NCBI RefSeq assembly: GCF_958304185.1
Contig: NZ_OY284433.1
Span: 1-64,000 of the forward strand
DNA from: an uncultured Erythrobacter sp.
GTDB lineage: Bacteria > Pseudomonadota > Alphaproteobacteria > Sphingomonadales > Sphingomonadaceae
Reading direction: 5' to 3'
DNA: 64,000 bases
How positions within the stretch are numbered: position 1 is the first letter of the stretch; the number at the start of each line of letters is the position of its first letter. The notes under the pieces were generated by a model that did no database searches, was not told the origin of the DNA, and saw only the letters and a program-made list of their open reading frames with translations. A program made the translations under genes and the position numbers. Positions 60,505-64,000 of the stretch are shown one piece after another.

Positions 60505-61268
60505 TGTTCTCACTCAAAGGCATGAACGCCCTGGTCACCGGCGCTGCTGGCGGCATTGGTTCGGCAATCGCACACGCCCTCGCTTCGCAGGGCGCGCGGC
60601 TTGCATTGTCAGGCTCGAACTCGGCAAAGCTGCGCGCTTTCCGTGACGAACTCAACGAAGCCTATCCCCACCATGACCACGATGGCCATGTCGAGATCAC
60701 CTGCGATCTGGGCAACACCACGCAGGTCGAAGAACTGATTCCGGCGATGCTCGATACGCTCGGCACGATGGACATTCTCGTCAACAACGCCGGCATAACG
60801 CGCGATAACCTCGGGATGCGGATGAAGGATGATGAATGGGATCAGGTGATCCGCATCAATCTCGAAGCCAGCTTCCGCCTGATGCGCGCGAGCGCCAAGC
60901 CGATGATGAAGGCGCGTTTCGGGCGGATCATCAACATCACAAGCGTGGTGGGCGCGACCGGCAATCCTGGCCAGATGAACTATTGCGCCGCCAAAGCGGG
61001 GCTGACCGGCATGACCAAAGCGTTTGCGCAGGAAGTCGCCTCGCGCGGCATCACGGCCAACTGCGTCGCGCCGGGCTTCATCCGCACCGCGATGACCGCT
61101 GCGCTCGATGAAAAGCAGCAGGCTGCGATCAATGGCCGCATTCCGATGGGCCGGATGGGCGAAGGCGCGGAAATCGGCGCTGCGGTTGCCTTCCTCGCCA
61201 GCCGTGAGGCCGCCTATGTCACCGGCGAGACGCTGCACGTGAACGGCGGAATGGCGATGCTCGGATAG
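60504..61268 (+). CDS. fabG: 3-oxoacyl-ACP reductase
   Basis: A 254-residue SDR reducing 3-oxoacyl-ACP with NADPH. The cofactor loop is TGAAGGIGSAIAHAL, then NNAGITRDNLGMRM, NITSVVGATGNPGQMNYCAAKAG (Ser-Tyr-Lys) and YVTGETLHVNGGMAM, all typical of FabG. The ATG at 60504 overlaps the fabD TGA. A 7-bp hairpin follows right after the stop. Confidence 0.96.
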   Translation: MFSLKGMNALVTGAAGGIGSAIAHALASQGARLALSGSNSAKLRAFRDELNEAYPHHDHDGHVEITCDLGNTTQVEELIPAMLDTLGTMDILVNNAGITRDNLGMRMKDDEWDQVIRINLEASFRLMRASAKPMMKARFGRIINITSVVGATGNPGQMNYCAAKAGLTGMTKAFAQEVASRGITANCVAPGFIRTAMTAALDEKQQAAINGRIPMGRMGEGAEIGAAVAFLASREAAYVTGETLHVNGGMAMLG

Positions 61269-61269
61269 G

Positions 61270-61287
61270 GGGCAGAGGCTTCTGCCC
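61270..61287 (+). terminator. Hairpin after fabG
   Basis: GGGCAGA (61270-61276) and TCTGCCC (61281-61287) form a perfect 7-bp stem with a 4-base loop, directly after the fabG stop. The following TGCCTTATCC is a poor T-run, so termination may be partial. Confidence 0.55.
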
Positions 61288-61430
61288 TGCCTTATCCCCA
61301 GCGGAGTCGCCCCTCGCAAAGCCGCCAACTTGCCCGTAGTGTTGCCTGCGCTAAGGTTTTACGCAGATTCCGGCGCTTGAGGGCGATTCCTTCGCCCCTC
61401 TGCCACATACAGGACCGATAGGGACAAGCG

Positions 61431-62558
61431 ATGAAGGCCACGATCGAACGCGCGACGCTGCTGCGGTGCCTTTCCCATGTTCAATCCGTGGTGGAACGCC
61501 GCAATACCATTCCCATTCTGTCCAACGTGCTGATCGACGCCAGCGATGGCGGCTCTGTGCGGGTGATGGCGACTGACCTCGATTTGCAGGTGGTCGAAAC
61601 CATGTCGGCCGCTTCGGTCGATCAACCGGGCGCAATCACCGTGTCGGCGCACTTGCTGTTCGATATCGCGCGCAAGCTGCCCGAAGGCAGCCAGGTCAGC
61701 CTGACGACCAGTGACAATCGGTTGGAGGTGAAGGCCGGCCGGTCGAACTTCAAGCTGCCGACGCTGCCGCGCGATGACTTCCCGGTGATTGTCGAAGGCG
61801 ATCTGCCGACCAGCTTTGAACTGCCCGCGCGTTTGCTGGCCGAGCTGATCGACCGCACCCGGTTCGCGATCTCGACCGAGGAAACCCGCTATTACCTCAA
61901 CGGGATTTTCCTGCACGTCACTGACGAGGACGAACCGCTGCTCAAGGCCGCGGCAACTGATGGTCACCGCCTTGCGCGCTACACCGTGCCGCGTCCCGAA
62001 GGCGCTGCCGGGATGCCTGACGTCATCGTGCCGCGCAAAGCCGTAGGCGAGCTGCGCAAGTTGCTGGACGAAGCGCTCGACAGCAACGTCCTGATCGACC
62101 TGTCGGCGAGCAAGATCCGCTTCACGATGGGCGGCGAAGGCGGCGTGGTGCTCACCAGCAAGCTGATCGACGGGACGTTCCCCGATTACAGCCGCGTGAT
62201 CCCGACCGCGAATGACAAGCTGCTCAAGGTCGATCCGAAGCTGTTCTTCTCTGGCGTCGACCGCGTGGCAACCATCGCCACCGAAAAGACCCGTGCGGTC
62301 AAGATTGGGCTCGACCATGATCGCGTGACGCTCTCGGTCACCTCGCCTGACAACGGCACCGCGGCCGAAGAACTGGCGGCCGAATACCGTTCCGAAGGGC
62401 TGGAGATCGGCTTCAATGCCAATTACCTCAAGGATATCCTCGGCCAGATCGACAGCGACACAGTGGAACTTCACCTCGCCGATGCCGGCGCGCCGACTTT
62501 GATCCGTGAAAACGAACAGGCCCGCGCGCTGTATGTGCTGATGCCAATGCGGGTGTGA
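61431..62558 (+). CDS. dnaN: DNA polymerase III sliding clamp beta
   Basis: A 375-residue clamp subunit. Three topologically equal domains can be followed: MKATIERATLLRCLSHVQSVVERRNTIPILSNVLI, then LAELIDRTRFAISTEETRYYLNGIFLHV and GFNANYLKDILGQI with the C-terminal ALYVLMPMRV, the protein-binding pocket. Length and sequence are normal. It is not next to dnaA or recF here, and the 160 bases upstream contain no cluster of DnaA boxes, so this is not an obvious origin. Confidence 0.97.
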   Translation: MKATIERATLLRCLSHVQSVVERRNTIPILSNVLIDASDGGSVRVMATDLDLQVVETMSAASVDQPGAITVSAHLLFDIARKLPEGSQVSLTTSDNRLEVKAGRSNFKLPTLPRDDFPVIVEGDLPTSFELPARLLAELIDRTRFAISTEETRYYLNGIFLHVTDEDEPLLKAAATDGHRLARYTVPRPEGAAGMPDVIVPRKAVGELRKLLDEALDSNVLIDLSASKIRFTMGGEGGVVLTSKLIDGTFPDYSRVIPTANDKLLKVDPKLFFSGVDRVATIATEKTRAVKIGLDHDRVTLSVTSPDNGTAAEELAAEYRSEGLEIGFNANYLKDILGQIDSDTVELHLADAGAPTLIRENEQARALYVLMPMRV

Positions 62559-62586
62559 TCCCCGCCTGCAAGGAGGGGAACCGCCA

Positions 62587-63669
62587 ATGAATGTAAGTCA
62601 GGTTCACGTGCGCAAAGGCGCGCTGACCGATGCCGTGCTCGCTGAAATGCCACCAGCACCGCTGGCTGAAGGCGCGGTGCGGCTTGCGGTTGAGAGTTTC
62701 TCGGTCACGGCGAACAACGTCACTTACGCCGTCGCGGGTGACAGCTTCAAATATTGGGACTTCTTCCCCGCGCCCGAAGGCTTCGGCATCGTGCCGATGT
62801 GGGGCCATGCGCGCGTAATCGAAAGCAACAATGCCGAGATCGCGGTGGGCGAGCGGGTCTATGGCTACCTGCCGATGGCGAGCCATCTGGATGTGGTGCC
62901 GGGGCGGGTTACGGTGGGCGGCTTCCTTGACACCACCGATTATCGCCAGCCGATGAGCCCGGTTTACAACAGCTACACGCGCCTCGCCGCCGATCCTGAG
63001 CATGACGTAGCGCGCGAAGCGGAGCGGATGATCTTCGGCCCGTTGTTCCGCACCGGGTTCTTGATCGAATACTTCCTGCGCGGACAGGACTGGTTCGGCG
63101 CGGAGCAGCTGATCGTCACCAGCGCATCGTCCAAGACCGCTCTGGGTCTGGCGAGTGTGGCGAGGCAGACCTCACCGCAAGTGAAGCGGATCGGCCTGAC
63201 CTCGAAGGGCAATGTCGGCTTCGTCGAAGCGACCGGACTTTATGACGAGGTCGTCGCCTATGATGGTCTGGAGCGCGTGCCTGTTGTGCGCAGCGTCAGC
63301 GTCGATTTTGCCGGCAACGCCGATCTCCTGGCGCAGATTCATCACCATTTCGATGCGGCGTTGGCCCATTCGGCGCTGGTCGGCATGACCCATATCGAAG
63401 CGCGCTCGACCTTCGGGGGCGGCGATCCGCTGCCCGGCCCCAAGCCCGCGCTGTTCTTCGCGCCCGATCACGCCGTCGCCTTCTTCAAGGCGCACGGGGC
63501 TGAGGAAGGGGGCAAGCTGGTCGCGGCAGCCTGGCACGGTTTCCTGAAGGCCGCCGACGGCACAGTCGCGATCGAGCGGCACGCTGGGCTGGAGGCCGCC
63601 CGCTCGGTCTTCACCGGCATGGTTGCAGGTCAGATCGACCCGGCCAAGGGGATCGTGATCGAACCCTAG
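62587..63669 (+). CDS. DUF2855 family protein
   Basis: A 360-residue protein resembling a degenerate medium-chain dehydrogenase. VESFSVTANNVTYAVAGDSFKYWDFFPAP and the GIVPMWGHARVIES, GERVYGYLPMASHL segments are typical of DUF2855, as is LIVTSASSKTALGLA, which corresponds to the cofactor loop. Catalytic zinc ligands are missing. The function is unknown; a reductase or enoyl reductase-like role is possible. It follows dnaN after 28 bases but is not obviously related. Confidence 0.88.
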   Translation: MNVSQVHVRKGALTDAVLAEMPPAPLAEGAVRLAVESFSVTANNVTYAVAGDSFKYWDFFPAPEGFGIVPMWGHARVIESNNAEIAVGERVYGYLPMASHLDVVPGRVTVGGFLDTTDYRQPMSPVYNSYTRLAADPEHDVAREAERMIFGPLFRTGFLIEYFLRGQDWFGAEQLIVTSASSKTALGLASVARQTSPQVKRIGLTSKGNVGFVEATGLYDEVVAYDGLERVPVVRSVSVDFAGNADLLAQIHHHFDAALAHSALVGMTHIEARSTFGGGDPLPGPKPALFFAPDHAVAFFKAHGAEEGGKLVAAAWHGFLKAADGTVAIERHAGLEAARSVFTGMVAGQIDPAKGIVIEP

Positions 63670-63699
63670 GCCGGGGCGCTGAGGCTTTTGGGCGGCGGA

Positions 63700-64000
63700 T
63701 TACTCCGCCGCTTCGGCCAGCTCCACACGCTGCGGGCCACGGATAAGCCCGCCCGGAGCGGCGCCGGTCCATTGCCCATCGCGGAAGGTGACAACGCCGC
63801 TCTTGATGGTAGCGACATAGCCGTCCGCTTTCTGGAGCAGCCGTTTGCCGCCAGCCGGAAGGTCGAAGGCGAGCCACGGCTTGCCGAGTTTCAGCTTGTC
63901 TATGTCGATGATGTTCATATCCGCCAGATAGCCCGGTGCGATCACGCCGCGATCCTCAAGACCGTAGAGCACCGCCGTGTCGCGGCACTGACGCTTGATC
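63700..64000 (-). CDS. Amidohydrolase / N-acyl-D-amino-acid deacylase, C-terminal part only
   Basis: The gene continues past the window edge; about 100 residues are visible. TAVLYGLEDRGVIAPGYLADMNIIDIDKLKLGKPWLAFDLPAGG is the conserved C-terminal beta-sandwich of metallo-dependent amidohydrolases, in which the G-x-x-x-x-G-x-x-A-D-hydrophobic strand is universal. The remainder (TIKSGVVTFRDGQWTGAAPGGLIRG) fits the D-aminoacylase group. The active site lies outside the window, so substrate class is not certain. Convergent with the DUF2855 gene. Confidence 0.8.
   Translation of the reverse strand, partial: IKRQCRDTAVLYGLEDRGVIAPGYLADMNIIDIDKLKLGKPWLAFDLPAGGKRLLQKADGYVATIKSGVVTFRDGQWTGAAPGGLIRGPQRVELAEAAE

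Noticed and set aside
61269-61430. Possible replication origin upstream of dnaN
   Set aside because: Only one near match to a DnaA box (TTATCCCCA near 61291) is seen; no AT-rich unwinding region, box cluster, or neighbouring dnaA or recF.

Overview
The window looks like a chromosomal, mostly housekeeping segment of an aerobic alphaproteobacterium, most likely Sphingomonadales and probably the Erythrobacter/Porphyrobacter group. The evidence is the high GC with strong third-position bias, the gene orders (aroA-cmk-rpsA, ffh-rpsP-rimM...trmD-rplS, atpI-B-E-b'-b, trpF-trpB-trpA-accD-folC), alphaproteobacterial marker families (TIGR02300, DUF2855, a split b'/b ATP synthase stalk) and dispersed palindromic repeats of a kind common in this group. 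There is no rRNA operon, prophage, insertion sequence or CRISPR array. One tRNA gene is present.

Layout. 1-4.2 kb: the start of rsmD, an rRNA pseudouridine synthase reading into it, a Rieske oxygenase and an AmpG-type muropeptide permease. 4.4-13.9 kb: one long minus-strand run, radC, purB, lapA, pyrF, a VOC protein, a GNAT, trpF, trpB, a DUF559 endonuclease, trpA, accD, folC. 14-20.8 kb, plus strand: ydbH-ynbE-ydbL (envelope lipid transport), then the F0 ATP synthase genes. 20.8-28.2 kb, minus: a quinone oxidoreductase, gloB, rpsA, cmk, a secreted prolyl-aminopeptidase-like hydrolase, a small membrane protein, aroA. 28.4-39.9 kb, plus: TIGR02300, tRNA-Ala(GGC), ffh, rpsP, rimM, three unrelated inserted genes, trmD, rplS, a secreted S9 peptidase, asd and a lipoprotein. 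39.9-43.8 kb: an EmrAB-type efflux pump with its MarR regulator and a divergent hydrolase. 43.9-49.6 kb: an M2 peptidase, a beta-propeller lipoprotein, a RimB-like protease, rimK, an SDR and a secreted YbjN-like protein. 49.6-54.2 kb: amn, rplI-rpsR-rpsF, DUF808, a GST. 54.2-64 kb: a Stealth phosphotransferase, an acyl-CoA ligase, an Mpl-like Mur ligase divergent from an LD-carboxypeptidase, fabD-fabG, dnaN, DUF2855 and the end of an amidohydrolase.

Functional links. AmpG, the Mpl-like ligase and the LD-carboxypeptidase together outline peptidoglycan recycling. ydbH-ynbE-ydbL is the inter-membrane lipid bridge module. rimK and its protease partner lie 4 kb from rpsF, whose product S6 is the classical RimK substrate.

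The most unusual signals are repeats and their host genes. (a) A DUF559 endonuclease gene sits between trpB and trpA, bracketed by inverted copies of a 35-bp palindromic repeat. The same type of inverted pair, without a gene, is inserted in frame inside trmD. (b) A ~112-nt element downstream of rpsA and of the TIGR02300 gene has a conserved core and hairpins whose arms covary between the copies. (c) The pseudouridine synthase frame runs without a stop into rsmD.
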